NCBI RefSeq assembly: GCF_013373865.1
Contig: NC_050474.1
Span: forward strand, 768,001 to 832,000
DNA from: Monomorium pharaonis
Lineage: Eukaryota > Arthropoda > Insecta > Hymenoptera > Formicidae
Direction of reading: 5' to 3'
DNA length: 64,000 nucleotides
Shown: piece after piece, positions 1 through 13,972 of the stretch
Layout: every line of letters begins with the position of its first letter
How positions within the stretch are numbered: position 1 is the first letter of the stretch
Notes under the pieces: generated by a model
Seen by the model: only the letters and a program-made list of their open reading frames with translations
The model's database searches: none
What the model was told of the DNA's origin: nothing
Position numbers and translations under genes: made by a program

Positions 1-614
1 TTTCCAAAAAAGTACGGAAGGGGATACCGCACCTATTACAAATTCAATTTATTAAGCATTAAATTTATTATATTTAAGAAAAATAGGCTATGCTAATAAA
101 AATGTCATACTACTCACTATAAAAAATTATAATTACGAAATATTTAAGTCTCATATTTGAAAAAAAGTTAAAAAGGCATTTATCATGTTATATTCTATTT
201 TTTATTATCTCTGTACACTTATGTATGTGAAATAACCATTAATCCTTTTACATCTTCTAAAATAATCATTTTGCATAGATCGTAATACACGATTGTGCTA
301 ACCATATTAAGAAATCGATTTAATTCAGGTTGTTTTCATTAATATTAACAGTAAAGGAATGAAATTACAAGATAATGTAATATAAAGGCATATTAACAGA
401 GTGATTGCGAGCAAGTTGCCTTCATTACCTTCATTTTTTCTGACTTCCGTGAAGTAAATTCTCACGCGGCGTAAATATTAGAGTTATTTTAAATTCTTAC
501 TTTCAGTATACGAGTTTTGTTTTCAGTAATGAGTTTTGCTAAAATTTGTGATGTGAGTATATTTGAAGATTATATTATTATTAAGAGATATACTTTGTTA
601 AAGATAAAACAGAT

Positions 615-925
615 TTTTAACAAATATACGTAAAACAGAACCACACAATTTTTTCGAAAGTTTATCAGATATTTCTTGTGGATTTTAGGTCGCTGAAATC
701 GAATTCGAAGCTTGTTTAACCCTATCACGTCAAGTTTTATTTATTTAAAAAAAAACACCAAAATCTGGAATAAAACATCAAATAACAAGTCGTAACCTGA
801 AACACCGTTTGTTTACCCATTTTGGTGTTTGTTTTTAATGAATAAAAAACGACGTGATGGGGTTCGAATAAATTTCCCCAAAAATGTTGTGGTCTTGTGT
901 AATTGTTGAACATATCTAATAAAAG
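615..925. repeat. Imperfect fold-back element (MITE-like)
   Basis: The core is an inverted repeat. AACCCTATCACGTC near 718-731 is answered by GACGTGATGGGGTT near 851-864, and AACACCAAAAT is answered by ATTTTGGTGTT on either side of the tip. More diverged arms (ACCACA...ATTTTT on the left and its reverse complement on the right) carry the palindrome out to about 615 and 925, with an insertion in the left arm. A TTAA sits directly before CCCTATC on the left, as in piggyBac-type ends, but the right side reads TTCG, so the family is uncertain. There is no coding capacity. Confidence 0.6.
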
Positions 926-3900
926 AAAAAAATAAATCGTGTAATTTCTTAGCGTTGATTATTTTTCTGCGCGCACAGAACAAAACAAAACGGTCCTTAA
1001 TTCTTTATCGCGTAAGTTTTTCAGTTGTCAGCGGTCCGACGAAATTTCGTAACAAACACAAGGTAAGAAAAAAGATGTGAAATATATCTAATCTTTGCGC
1101 AAGAAATAGTCTGTATATTTCTAGCGCAGGGAAGAAACAATATCATAACGTATCGACACGGCCATATCTCATTGATGATTTAATGCGGGTTGTTATTACT
1201 ATCGGTAAACACACTACTACACTGTTAACATCCCATCTACCAACCAATAAATGGCATTCACCTAATAGCATGGCTCGCTTGATAGCTGATAATGGATGCT
1301 GCTCCAAATTAATCGACGGGAACTATCGTCGCAAAGGCGAATAAAAAAACGTTCGAAACTCCAACATTTAATGTTGACAAACGTAACATGCAAATAAATA
1401 TCGATTATAGTTTTTCTTGAAATTAAACTAAAAGCTGATTCTTTTTAACTGAACGTCTTGCACGATTTGTCTTTTCTCCTTTTCTTTTCCTGTTGGAGAG
1501 AAAAAGAGAAGAGATGAACTGCGCAAGAAGCTCAGCTAAAAAGAACAGATCTTACAATTCTTAATATAGGCATAGACATAGATAAAAGGGATCTCGTAGC
1601 ACGGAGATTCAATTAGATATCGTCATTCGTTAGGGTTTCTCCACAATCCGACAAATACTTCTCAAGTATTATTATTAAAGCAGTGCTTCGTGTTTTCGAG
1701 ACAGCGAAATATGCTTTATACGCGAGCTTTTGGTTGCTCCTGACCACAACCGCCAACCGTTTTGCGGCGAAAGAAATCTAGAGCGCCGAAAGTTCTATGG
1801 TCTGGTCAGTGAGTGCTGAAACGGCGAGGAAACCTTGAAAATGAATAATGAATGTACACGCGGCATTCGGATTCATCGATCCGCGCGGGAGTGGATGTCG
1901 TCGGACATGCACTATCATCCATTTCGACCGCTTTCAACAATCGATTCCTCGTCTACCGCGCAAAAGTATGTTTACAGGCTCCTTGTGCACGCTTGTTGAA
2001 GCAGACAGCTTCAACGAGCTTGGTTTGCTGCCGCACTTGACAGCAGAAAATACCGATCAAATTATTATTGGCAGAATTGCAAGAAAATTTGAAGTTGAAG
2101 AAAATTGAAAACTTTAATTGTTGCGATGTTTTAATTATTACATTGCAGTCAAGATAAAAGACAATGATATTAAGCTATTAAGTTAAAGTGTTTAAACAAC
2201 AAAAAACATTCTATTATATAATGAAGAAATCAAATATTGGCTTTTTACTGTTAATGATTTTCGCAATTAAACTGAGGTAATTAGTTCGAACATCAAGATA
2301 CTGGCTTACGTATTTGTTGCATCGAGACAATTAAATGCTTGTATGCAGTATTGTAAATACAATACAGTACAGTTGGCGTTACTATTGATAGTCGTACATT
2401 ACTATTGCATCACACGTTCGAGAAATTCGACAGGTCTTTAAGGTTTTCGATATTTTTACGCTGGGTAGTTTCATCGCTACTTGACAAGGGACAGGTTGCA
2501 ATTATCGGAAAAAAATTCAGTTGAACTCCAATTTCCATCGGCGAGCTGGTCCAAAACCAATATTGCAGTATGTTCAAACGATGTTCCGATGGACAGCTGG
2601 ATACGTTCCATGCTGAAGCACGACGTTAAAATCGAACATTTTTATCCTCGAAATTACAGTCTCCGGAGTTTTCCGTATGCGAAATGTCAGCTAAATTACG
2701 TTTCTGGGGCTCATCAAAGTACAGGCACTTTGTAATCGTGTTACTTTCGAAAGGTCTCGATATTAAAACGGAAATTGATCGTCGAAAGGTTATTATCGGC
2801 AAGAGAAAACTTTTGGGAGATTTAGGAGAAGTGAACATAATGACAATATCTGAAATTATAAGTTGTTTTTATTGATAGTTATGATAACTTAATGATCTGT
2901 TTAAAATTTACAACATTACGTATACATATATAAGTTTTATAAATGTTAGAAAAATTTTTTTATTACATAAAACTTTGCACTTATCGTCAAAGACATTAAT
3001 GTCTTAGTGACAATAATTTTTAATTCTTTCTATAAATAATAATTTTATTAAGAAAATTTAATTAACTTTAATATTTGTACATATTTAGACCATAGTTATT
3101 TTAATCTAGTTATTTTTCTCTTGAAATTGTAAAAAAACCGTATCGTGGAGAAAAAATATTAGATCAATAAATACTCAGCTTCTAAAATATTTGACTCTAT
3201 AGATCATATACGTCTGCTGCACACATGTGGTTTATCTTCGTAAGCGTGAAATCCAGCTTTGAAAATTTTATATCCGAAGATAAGGTTTCTGCTCGGAATA
3301 AGAAGATTTTATCTTTTCGAATTTTATTTAATGATTCTTCAATCATCTTTATCCTTTGCGGAGAAACTTTTATTATATACGTGTACTGCATACGTACCGC
3401 GGGTTATATTATCTCAAATACCTTGATTTCTACACAATAGTTGTAAGGCAGCCGAGATTTAGCGAGAGAACTCGTGTCGTCCTACTTAGCGAGAGTCCTT
3501 TTTGTTTTCCGTAAAGCGAAATGCATCTCCGCACCTGGCATTAAAGTTCTCTCCTATAGAACATCCTGTGCGCGATACAAAAGAAACCGACGTCACTGCT
3601 GCATCAAAGTCAAATATCGAGGAAGTTAAAAGCATAACCGCGCAGCTTTTAACTAATTAACGTTAAGTCGCTGAGACCGAAGTTTTCACCTCGCTTTTGT
3701 TCCTTTCGATACAGTCACAAATTCCACGTCGCACGACAAAGGTAAACGGAACAATATTTAATACCGTAAACCTGTGCAATCGCCAAAACTAGCTTGTAAT
3801 TTCAAAATTTTATTTTATTCCCATCGATAATGGATGTTGCTTTAAAGAAAACTTCAAGGAAAGATCAACGTCTGCGTCCCTGTCGAATTTACTTTGTTGT

Positions 3901-4338
3901 GGGAACTCGTTTGCAAAATAGATTTATCTTCCTGCCACATCTTTCATTGGGATGTTACTGAAGTATTCTATCGGAGAATGGAACCCATATGACGTACGTT
4001 TCGTTTGGCAATGCTCCCCGACAATTGTTCGATTTTCGCGAATGTCGATTTTAATCCAGTCACGTGCCCGACAGTGCACTCGCATCACCGACGCATGCTT
4101 GTTGAATCGCGATGCTTTCCAGGACACATTTCATATGACTGTCGCGTCCGTTTGTATCATCGGTTTAGCGAAATTCATTATTCATTACAACAAAATGTGT
4201 ACGAGATGGGAATCGACGATGATAAAAAATAATAATTTGAAATCTTGTTTTACAGAGAACAGTTTCCTAGCCGTTAAAGGAATATTTGGACCGATTCGAG
4301 TATTCTCTCGTATAATCTATATAAAGAAGTAACCGACT

Positions 4339-4437
4339 AAACTTTTTCAACACGTTTGGCAAGGCATTTTATATCAAGGATATATTGTATATACATATTT
4401 GGTATAAAGAGACTTGTCAAACGTGTTGGAAAAGTTT
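4339..4437. repeat. Long hairpin, 25-nt arms extending inward
   Basis: The two arms pair in 23 of 25 positions: left AAACTTTTTCAACACGTTTG..., right ...CAAACGTGTTGGAAAAGTTT. Pairing continues inward through TTTTATATCAA against TTGGTATAAA, leaving a short AT-rich tip. The size (about 99 nt) and near-continuous stem resemble a microRNA precursor as much as a small transposon. I recognise no known microRNA seed in it and see no target-site duplication. Confidence 0.6.
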
Positions 4438-5211
4438 GATCAGCTATCTTGCACGGAGAAATGTTTCTTTAAATTTAACAAATTTTCTGAAATACAAATG
4501 CACTAAACTAGTCCAACTAATATCTGAATTTAAGAAGTGCAATTGTTTAATTGTCAAATAATATATATCTTTACTTCAAAGAAAATTATTTTAATAATTA
4601 AATTTTTTTTTGCTTAAATAACTTTATTTTTTTGGCGATAGTATTGTATTATTTTACTTAAAGATATTCTTTTACACAAAAAGCCATTTTAACTCTAAAA
4701 TAAATTTAGCGTGTTTAGAAATTAAAAATATTAGTAATATTAACTTTAACATCGTTAAACCGTGTGTGTTTGTTAAAGCTCGCGCCGCGCAGCCTTATAT
4801 CTCCCATGAATCTTGCTTACGAGTTATTAACAACCTCATTAGCCACCTAATGGTAGTAAACATGAATGGAAACTTTATGAGGCAATCGCCAAAAGGTTAT
4901 TTGCAATCAAAGAAATTATTTCGTCGAGAAATGTACAACCATATTTTTCTGTCAAACGATATAGTTTAATGCAAAACTTAAAAAATTATATTTAATAAAA
5001 TAATATTATTTTATTAAATTTTATTTAAAATTATATTATTTCTATGAAATAAATCGTAAGTCCAAATAGAAATACTGAATATAAAGATTGTTTTTTTGTG
5101 AGATATACTTCTCATACACTTTACGAAAGCATATCAGTCACTACACTGGACTTGCGTTTAAGAATTACTTTTCATCTCTGCAGTTTTCAAAATTCTATCA
5201 CTCTCTTCTTT

Positions 5212-6450
5212 TTAGTTAAACATCGATTTTCGGGGGACCAAAGCGCGTGACAGTCGAAGCACGTACGTACGCATCACGTGCGGTATTACAATCGGGAACA
5301 CGGTGCGGTTAAACGGGGAGGGGAGGGAACGGGTTAGAAGGGTGGCGCGGTCGAGCGTGGCCGTGGCACGATAACGCCTCGAAGATGTTCGGGTGAGTCG
5401 CTCGAAAGACGACAAGAGTAGGTCGACGGCGTGGTGTCTCCCGCCGTCGCGTCGGAGCGTATAGCACGCGAGAGAAGGGTGGCGTGGCCCTCTCGCGCTC
5501 GCCCGTGGTGGGGTTGGCGTGGCGCGGAGGGTTGGCTCCGGCCGCGTAATCGCATCGCATGCAGTGGCCTGGCGTGAGTTCGCGCGAGCACGTCGCATCT
5601 ACGGAGTCGCGTAAATCTACATCGTTCAGAGGAAAACGCGTTTGTTGAATTTTGTCCCGGAATTTGGAGCGCGTCGATTTCTCTCCTGTCCGGATCTCGC
5701 CGTTATCATCCTTTTTTCTCCCTCTTTCTCTCGCCCGCTCTTGCACGCACACGGGACATTATGCTCACACCCGACGAGCGCGTCCACGTTATCCACGATA
5801 GAAACGGCGTCCTTATCAACGGTGAGGCTGCGAGCGAGTCCCGATCAGCTGGCCTCGCGAAGAGTCTTTGACACCTCGGTGATCAACTCGAGGTTTAGCG
5901 CGAATTTGTCATCATCTCAACGGTGAAATCTAGTCGATCGAGTAAGGCGACTCTCGGAAAGTGTGTAACGGGAACATCCTTATCCCCACTCCTTCCTGCC
6001 TTCCTGCTTTTAAAATCTCGCATCCCGATCTAAATCATATAGATCTCATCGTTCGCAAGGATTTCTCGCCCTTTGCCTTGCGTGGGCTATTCTCGCAAGT
6101 GTGCTGATCGCGATCTTGTAAGTGTGAATCTCCTCGCTGTAAAGTAAGAATCCGCTCCCTCTCTTGTCCCTTCGTCTCCTCGGAAACGAATCGTCCTCCT
6201 CTTCTTTTCGTTTGGCGCCGTCAGAAATCTCGATAGCGCTTGGAATCGAATTCGAGAGTTCTCTGACAGGAGAGAGAGAGAAAGAGAGAGATGGAAGCCG
6301 CCGTCGATTTAAACCGTAAGTTTACCACTGCGCCCGCTCGTATCAGACAGTAAGCGCGATACTTCTTCACGGCACACGGCATACATTTCCGCACTGGTGA
6401 CACCGAGCCGCTAAACTTGCACCCCGCTGCCACAAACATCATCAGAGTTT
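5212..6450. promoter_or_regulatory. CpG-rich promoter-like island
   Basis: This is the most GC- and CpG-rich block of the left half, in sharp contrast to the AT-rich flanks. It contains several strong splice donors on the + strand: ATGTTCGG|GTGAGT at 5385-5392, a donor after GCGATCTT near 6119, and AAAC|CGTAAGT-type context at the end of the 6291 exon. This points to a transcription start with one or more spliced leader exons reading rightwards. Long open frames on the minus strand (5309-5752) look like by-products of base composition: they are Arg/Pro/Ser-rich and recognise no family. Confidence 0.5.
6291..6315 (+). CDS. Candidate first coding exon (MEAAVDLN...), gene unknown
   Basis: An ATG follows directly on a GA-repeat leader and opens eight codons (M E A A V D L N) before a full-consensus donor, C|GTAAGT. 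The exon ends in phase 1. It lies at the downstream edge of the CpG-rich island, as a first coding exon behind a long leader would. I could not find the next exon, so the product is unknown. Against it: eight codons is too little to prove coding. A second candidate exon with the same GA-rich leader and the same phase lies at 21925-22039, so these may be alternative first exons of one gene. Confidence 0.35.
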
Positions 6451-9400
6451 AATCCGGGAGAAGTTTCCGCTTCTTCATTTTGCGTCGCTTCTCACTCTCT
6501 GCAAAGTTACATCACATCGTAGTGATTGTTGCCCAAAACCATAATTTGACTTTTTTAAATTTACTTTATTACATTATTATCACAAATTACATATGTATAA
6601 CACACAGGGTCGAGACATTGAAATAGAAAAGATTAGGATGGATGATTTGTGCCTTTTCTTCGAAATTTACTTGGAACAACGATTTTATGATTGTTTTCAA
6701 TTCTTCGAGAGAATAAAGATGAAAAAAAAACCAAGGACGAATCAAACTTTTTTTAGTTTTTGTTTTATCTTTCTTCGATATGAAGACGTTCATTTTTCTT
6801 ACATTTTCTTGAAATCCGCGACAGAGCACTTTACGATGTACTTAAAGGCTTAATTTCCACTACGACTCGTCTACAATAGATAAGAGGAACGTATATAAAA
6901 GTAAATAATTCCGTTCAAAAGAAACGACTAATACTTTTATTGTTTCTGATGTGTGAGCCGTATTTAAGTCACTATGAAAGTTCCCGAGTGCGAAATAATG
7001 CAATTGGCGGTTTCGTCTCGAGAGGAACGTCGAAGTTTTCGCAAATTTAAATTTTCATGTGAATTCAATGCGAAATGGCATCGACTGTGGTGGATCTATG
7101 CACGACTGGAGTCGAAACTTTATTAAGGGAGGTAAAAAAAGAGGTCGTCTCGGGTGTCGGACGCGACTTGACGTCACCGTTATCGTCAATTTCTATCGAA
7201 GTCTATATTTTTTCGGCTTGTAATATCCCAGGAAGAGAAAGACATTAACTTCGCGTCTCCGATGCTTTGCCGTCGTTGTGCGAAAACTTGATGGTCGTTG
7301 CGGTTTTATTAGATTCCGAACGACGGTGCATCCGCAATGGAATGTCGCGGGGATGATTTGCCATTTGTGTGGTTAACCCTTGATTATCTTGGCACGACCA
7401 AAGTCTGTAGATGAACGACGGGAGGGGAAGGAAGATCTTCGCACTTATATTTAGTCATTTGGCCCCAAAACGGCCGGAGCCAATACGATGTACTAATTCC
7501 ATTTTCTCCACATTGCACTTTTACTACTACTCACTCACTCTTCTCGTACAACAAACACTACACATACACTTTATGGCCCCAAAATGGCTACAGATCTTGG
7601 GCACGATATACTGAAACTCTCTACTATCATAATTTCACTATTTTGCTAGGACTTTTTACGACTTGTACACACATATACTGATTGTGTATATACATGCATT
7701 AATTTTTCAATATCAATTTTTTATGTACGCCTGAGAATGCGATTCGTCAGTAGAGAAGAAAGTGGTTATTATATTAACGAAAGAGAGCTTGATAATATAT
7801 AATAACTACTGAATAACTAAAATATTAAAAAATAATATCAATTAAATATTTTATTAATATAAATGAAAATTTATATTGACTGAAATTATTTAGTGATTAG
7901 TGAATTTCAGATTTGCTAATGACGTTATTCTTATAACTATATCTGTCGATGATATGTGCACTCTCTTTTAGTGATAATACTCTAATTATAATTAGTAAGA
8001 GTATCCCTGTCTTAATCGGAATCATTAAAGGATAATGTACAATTAATTATTGTTATATGTATAGCACTTTAAAATTTAGAGTGTAATTAAATGCAAAAAT
8101 ATACCTTGAAAAAATTTTGAAACGCTGAAAAGTAAAAATGACTCCATAAATATCGGCAGTATATTGACATATTAACGCCATTGCAAGTCGACTAAACAAA
8201 TGATTCCGCACATTGAATTCATTATCTAATAACGGAAACGTTACGAATGGCCCTTATACCTACAAGAGTCATAATATCACTTTTCTGTTTATCTTTAAAA
8301 TTGGTTTGCAGTGATATGATTATAAGTAATTTCAATTCTAGATAATTCTATTAGAACAATGCTGAGTAAACTTAACGTGACATACATACGTACGTATGTG
8401 TTTGATTGTACAGCTCCTTACAACGATAATTAACACGGAATCTGGCATGCTATCGCGGTTGTTATTATTAACTTAGAACCCAAGTAATTACAATATAATT
8501 TACTATTATTTTCGAGGCCGAACACAGAATTAACGCTAAAACCTGGGACTGGTGTTATATCGTATCCGTTACAATAGCGGCCGCGCCGAATGGGATCGGA
8601 TTGCCCGTCATCTTCCTTACTGTCGGGTACCGTGAATTTATGTGAAGGCATTCTCATTGTGGTGTACGCTCTTTACATTATACGCGGTTAACGAGCCGAA
8701 GAAAATTCTCGCGGCCAGGCAGTGAGTTTGTGATGTAGATTAACGCTTCACAAACAAGATCGATCCTCCGAAACTCGGCATTGCGGCGAAAAACGAATAA
8801 TCCGTTCCAGTGCTTTGCGTTTGTTATCTTGCCAGTTTAGTTTCTCCGTCTGACGTATTCGAGACGGAAAATAGAAACTGTTTCGCGAGCGAGCTGTTGA
8901 AGCGTTTGCAGCAAACGGGAATCATTTTCCTTCCATTATAAGGCGCATTAGCGCCAAACGTTTCACCCGGCCTGGTGAAACTTTCTCAACGATCACCTTC
9001 GACCGCGCAATCGAGATAATCGCGTCGGGATTATACCCGGTTAATTACGGACGTGAGCTTGAATTAAGGGGTATAAAAAATAATACGCTTTATTGCTGCA
9101 CGCGAGATCGATTTTCCGAATGTTACACGCGATGTTACACGCGTGTATATAGATGGAAAAGTATCGATCGCCCCAGATGACCTCAACCTTCAAACTTACT
9201 GCGCCAGAAAGCTCTTTCTTTAGGTTACATAAAGAATTTCTGACACTACATCAGCTCGCAATCTTAATCGCCAGAAGGGTACGACGCAAAAGCATTAGAG
9301 CGAGAGATTATCGACGCCATATAAGCGTGTTGAAAGTGTTTCATGTAAGCGCAAGTAAATTCGTCGAAGAAAAAAAATGTAACATTGTAACAAAAATAGT

Positions 9401-10096
9401 AGGAACCAAATTGATATACATAAATAATTTGTTAACGATTTTTATTTTTATGCAGGAGGAAACGTTCTGTATTTATTTTATATGTGTATATTTATGTTAA
9501 AATCAATTAATACTTGAGTGTTAATTTAACATAACGTGATTATGTTATTTGAATATTTTGTGTTAAATATTTTGTGTTTGTATTAAATAATTTTTGCGTT
9601 AAAATAACATAATTTATAAGCAAATAAAGAATAACAAAAATAATGTGACTTTGATACGTAAATTCTAAATGTATAAAATGTACGTATGTCAACATGTCAT
9701 AAATATTATTACATTTTTGTCTTATTTTTTTACATTATATTTATATTACTTTCTAACATATTTGTGCTACGTGAAAATAATACAAAAATTTGAGTAGATG
9801 TACGATATATATGAAATTTAACACAAATTTTGCAACTGTATACGATTTTATCAGATTTTACCTTTATATTTCTGGATCTGAAAACATTCTGTATATCTTT
9901 TATATATATATATATTTTTTTAATATATAATTTTTATAAACATTTATTTACTAATGTTGTATTAGTAATATTTATCATTGAATGTATTTATCATTTAATA
10001 TTTTATAATCGCTCATTGTTCAGAACGTTTTTCGAGCTACATTAAAACTACATTAAACTTTCATGCCTGATGTGCGGTAACTCGTCACACGAAGTC

Positions 10097-10216
10097 CCAT
10101 AAACACGAAAATTATTTTTACGAATGCAATCACGAATCGCACGTAGAAGTTGCTGGCGGCTGTAAGTCGAATTTTCTGGGAATGCCTCGGTGAAATGGTG
10201 CGGAAACGCGAATGCA
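10097..10216. repeat. Repeated block, copy 1 (partner at 13160-13292)
   Basis: The order of short shared words matches the copy 3 kb downstream: GCAATCAC, GTAGAA, a GTCGAATT...CTTGGGAAT-type segment and CGGAAACGCGA follow one another at similar spacing in both. The match is diverged, with small indels. It overlaps a minus-strand open frame (10299-10048), but the match does not favour that frame. Nature unknown: an old dispersed repeat or a duplicated regulatory segment. Confidence 0.45.
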
Positions 10217-13159
10217 GGATATGGATTCGAGCGACTAGAAGCCATTTTACCGAGCCTGATTACACAGTACAGAGAATTGCAAATTGAATCCGATTTCATA
10301 GTCCACGTGATTTAATACCACATCCTGCCGCTAAGTATCATCTAAATGCATGAGTCTGTTGAATGCCTCGGTACGATAGTTATCCGCGAAATCGTTATCG
10401 GTACAAAATCGCATCAATGACGAAAAAATTATTATACATTTGACACAGTAATCTTCCACATCTGGAAATTAATGCATATCTGGATATGTTTAGACTTTAA
10501 GGAAGTATTTTGCTGCACCGAAAAAATTCTAATCTTGAAATAAGAGGACTTTGCAAGCTCTCTTAAAACATGTTCTTAAGGCTTCTGGCCCCTTGCCACG
10601 GTCATATTTTTGTGATGTTAGAGGTGAGAAATGACACGTTGAGAATCCAATTTTTGCACCCGTGCTATTTGCAAATAAAAATAAATTTGGATAAACTCAA
10701 CTATTTGGTCTCGTTAACACATTGTATAAGTTTGGCTCTGATTTTTCTGAACATTTTTATTCTTTCTAACGAACCTCTGGACAATAACATTTTATGCGGA
10801 CTATTGCATTCCGTTTGATATTTGCAATAATCATATTGTTATAATTTAATATAGCCAATGCAGTGTTTGATGCTTAAAACGTTTGGGAATGCTGGTGACG
10901 TTAGTTTTACCGACTGAATTAATCTATGTGTGCATATTGATGTAGTAGTTAACCATCAATATCTCTACAAACGATTACATCGATAACGCACGCACATGTA
11001 TGCATAAATTTTCAGACAGTTTTCTCTTATACTAAAGGCTTCTAGGATCATTTCTAAAGGCACAGTATTCTTTCTTGTAATTCTGATGGAGAAATATGCT
11101 GGTTTTATATGTTTTATATGCTGAAACTGTTGTCATGAATCGATCACAGTAATCGACGGCAAAACTATAATTAAAAAAATTTTTTATTTTCTTTTTTAAT
11201 ATGAAATTGTTAACTTTACCGTTATTGCCTATATTTTAATGGTGAAAAAGTAAGCAATAAAAAGATTATTTTGTGTGAAATGTGTTGCGTTTAATCTATA
11301 AAGCAGATCTGTCTCCATCGCATATTTATGGAAAATCTTACATAAAGATAAGATTATCTATTCAGTTTGCGGATAATTTTATAAAATCATAAAATCTTAT
11401 AAAATCTCATTTTTTATATATAGCCTTATAAAAATTAAGAATATTTGTTACTAATCTACTTTTCAAAAGAATTTCCTCTGAAGTTAAAAAAATTCTCAGT
11501 ACTTATTTTACAATATCTATAAAAATAACAAGAAAATTATTTCAAGTTGATAATATAATTTTTCCGATATAATGCCTCACTTCTTGAGTTGCATCCTTTC
11601 TCTATTGTAAATATATAAACGTACACTTTGTTTTTTTGTATGTTGATAAAGTTATTAACTTAACATTAAAGTTAAAGTTAAAAATGTGCGAGAGTTTAGC
11701 TGTAATGTTGGAATTGCATATTATGAAATTGTTCTTTGTAATGCACCTTGATCTACTTATAAGAACAGCTATAAGTAAATGATTATCAACCGCATCCCAG
11801 GGATATGGAAATATCTGTTCGCCCTCTAAACCTTGCAAACTCTCTGTTTTCCGTTCCCCACTTATGTATTCAAAACCAGATTAATACAAGCAAACCAAAA
11901 GATAAAACTGATATTATATACGGATTATTGCAAAACTAATAGAAATTATGTAGTTTATTATGCAACATCGCCGGTGCACGTTTATTCGTTACGCAGGAGA
12001 AAAATTTGTGTTAAATTTGACAGATATCGTATGTTTCAAACAGTTCACAGAAATTTTTCTGTTAATTTAATATATTAAGCATATTAATATGTTAAATAGC
12101 AATATACATATTATTTTGTATTTTAACGTAAAAATAAATGTAAATTTTATGATTTGAAATAATTTTTGTGTAAGAATTTAATGAGAAAATTATATTAAAG
12201 TAACACATATAATGTGTGACTTTAACATTATTATAATGTTAATACAACATATACTACAAATTTACGTCGAGAAATAACAGTTACTTTTATGTTATAGAAT
12301 AAACTCAACATGTTTTTCTATCAATTTTAACAGATAAATTCTGTCACTGATAGTAAGGGACATATTTATTGTGTAAAATTATAAATGCGTGCATGCATTG
12401 TGTTACCTTTACACTTTTTTTAGTTTTTTAAATAATTTAATTTAGCACTTTACTTGAATTAACACAATCAGTATTTTAAAGTAACGAGTAAATGTGTTAA
12501 ATTTTAACATAAAAATTTTAACAAGGACCGAATGTAACATAAATACAAAATGTTTTTTAGTGCATACTATCTGGTTTTTTGTTTCAGATAAATACGAACA
12601 GAAACTAGCAAAGCGCAATAAAATTGCAAATCATTTTTAATGCATTAAATAAAACATATTATTTGACATGTGTCTTCCTTGGATTTAGATCTATTTGCTT
12701 TTACGCATCTTTTTAAGATATAAATGAAATAATCTGTCCGATCCACGGATTACGTTTTATATCGACTCCATAAAAAATTTAACTGTATCACATAAAATTT
12801 GTTGACTGCGTTATTTATCATCTTCGTGCAAAATATGGTCGGGACATTAACGTTTTTCTACTCTCCGAGGCACAATGGTTCTCTCTACCGACATATAATT
12901 CATCGTAATAAAAAGGACGTTGTTTCTCGCTCTGTAGACCAATGTCCGCTGCGAGTACGCAAGCCCGATTACACTCCGGGGAATAAAACGCAACTAATTG
13001 AATGCGGTCATGTAGGGAAACTCTGCATTGTGCTCCGCATAATTGCATAACTCGGGAGTATCGTCTATGACAGAGTTTCCAATTAGTTGAAACCGCTGTT
13101 GTATTATCTTTACTTACGCGACTGGACTACTGTTGTTATCAAGTGCCGCCTTCATGAGC

Positions 13160-13292
13160 CGTAAAACACATCGCTCTACAAAGTTACGGACGCAATCACA
13201 AACTGACAAGTAGAAACTATTTAGGTAGCCTTAAAAGTCGAATTCTCTTGGAATCTTCTACCTTCGCGAAATAACACGGAAACGCGAGCTTG
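13160..13292. repeat. Repeated block, copy 2 (partner at 10097-10216)
   Basis: This is the diverged partner of the 10.1 kb block in the same orientation. Shared words in order are GCAATCAC, GTAGAA, GTCGAATTCTCTTGGAAT and CGGAAACGCGA. Immediately beyond its left end, on the minus strand, is a short ATG frame running into a consensus donor (13155-13118), described under findings. Confidence 0.45.
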
Positions 13293-13739
13293 GAAAGACC
13301 GCCCCTCTCTGGACCTGAACATACGATATAAGCTGTGTACTTTTAGCTGCCATTATCTATTTAAAAGTGTAAAAAAAGGAAAAAAAGAAAAAATACTTTT
13401 GCCAAGTATATGACAAAGTATCGACCTTGCATCCTAAAAAATACCTTTCTAAAAGTATATATTAAGATAGCTTAAAGACAAATGTGTTTAAAAGCGAACG
13501 TTAAATCATATTACGATTAGCCAAGTATTTGATTAGACATAAAACTAATTATTTTATACATAGATCTTATACATAAAATCATAAATTGTATGGAATAAAT
13601 TTTTAATCATCAAAAAGTAAAAATATTGTACTAGTTTAGATATATTCAAAAATACATGCAGCGAAAGTTTAATGCCATTATGTTTTTATATAATTGTAAG
13701 TTTCATAAAACGCGCTTAAAATAAAGACGCAGCTTGGGG

Positions 13740-13972
13740 TAATTAAAATCCCCAACGGAATTATAATGTAAAGTAAAAACTTGGCGTGGGTCGCATTATT
13801 TGCATATTTGTAGATATATTTTTGCAAATATTATATATAAATCTTTTTATTAGTACACATAAATATAAATGTACATATATAAATTATTTCCATACTGAAA
13901 AACACTGAATTACGTTTTAATGCGACCCAGAACGTCGTTTTTTGTTTCACAATCTCGTTGGTTATTTTAATT
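13740..13972. repeat. Fold-back (MITE-like) element, about 230 bp
   Basis: The left arm reads TAATTAAAAT..CCAACG..., then GTAAAAAC...TGGGTCGCATTA. The right arm is the imperfect reverse complement, ending TAATGCGACCCA...CGTTGG..ATTTTAATTA. The outer 10 bp and the TGGGTCGCATTA block match closely; the rest is diverged, with a roughly 110-bp AT-rich centre. No reading frame. A target duplication is not clear. Confidence 0.6.

Larger units (their letters stand above)
1..5200. other. Intergenic or intronic AT-rich DNA, no gene supported
   Basis: I find no convincing coding exon here. The open frames are short, lack recognisable domains and often occur as overlapping frames on both strands (for example 3924-4332), which marks them as chance. 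The stretch holds an imperfect fold-back element around 615-925, a possible noncoding first exon (an initiator-like TCAGTT near 1020 followed by an AAG|GTAAGA donor at about 1061) and a long hairpin at 4339-4437. Moderately GC-richer patches at about 1680-2040 and 3440-4130 could be regulatory islands, but no motif decides that. Confidence 0.5.

Noticed and set aside
846..858. GGTTCGAAT, a tRNA B-box-like word
   Set aside because: No A box or cloverleaf upstream; it is part of the fold-back element at 615-925.
3924..4332. Overlapping frames on both strands of 67-126 codons
   Set aside because: No domain, no splice structure, and both strands open over the same bases.
5309..5752. Overlapping minus-strand frames in the CpG-rich island
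   Set aside because: Arg/Pro/Ser-rich with no domain, open in more than one frame; expected from GC-rich DNA low in stop codons.
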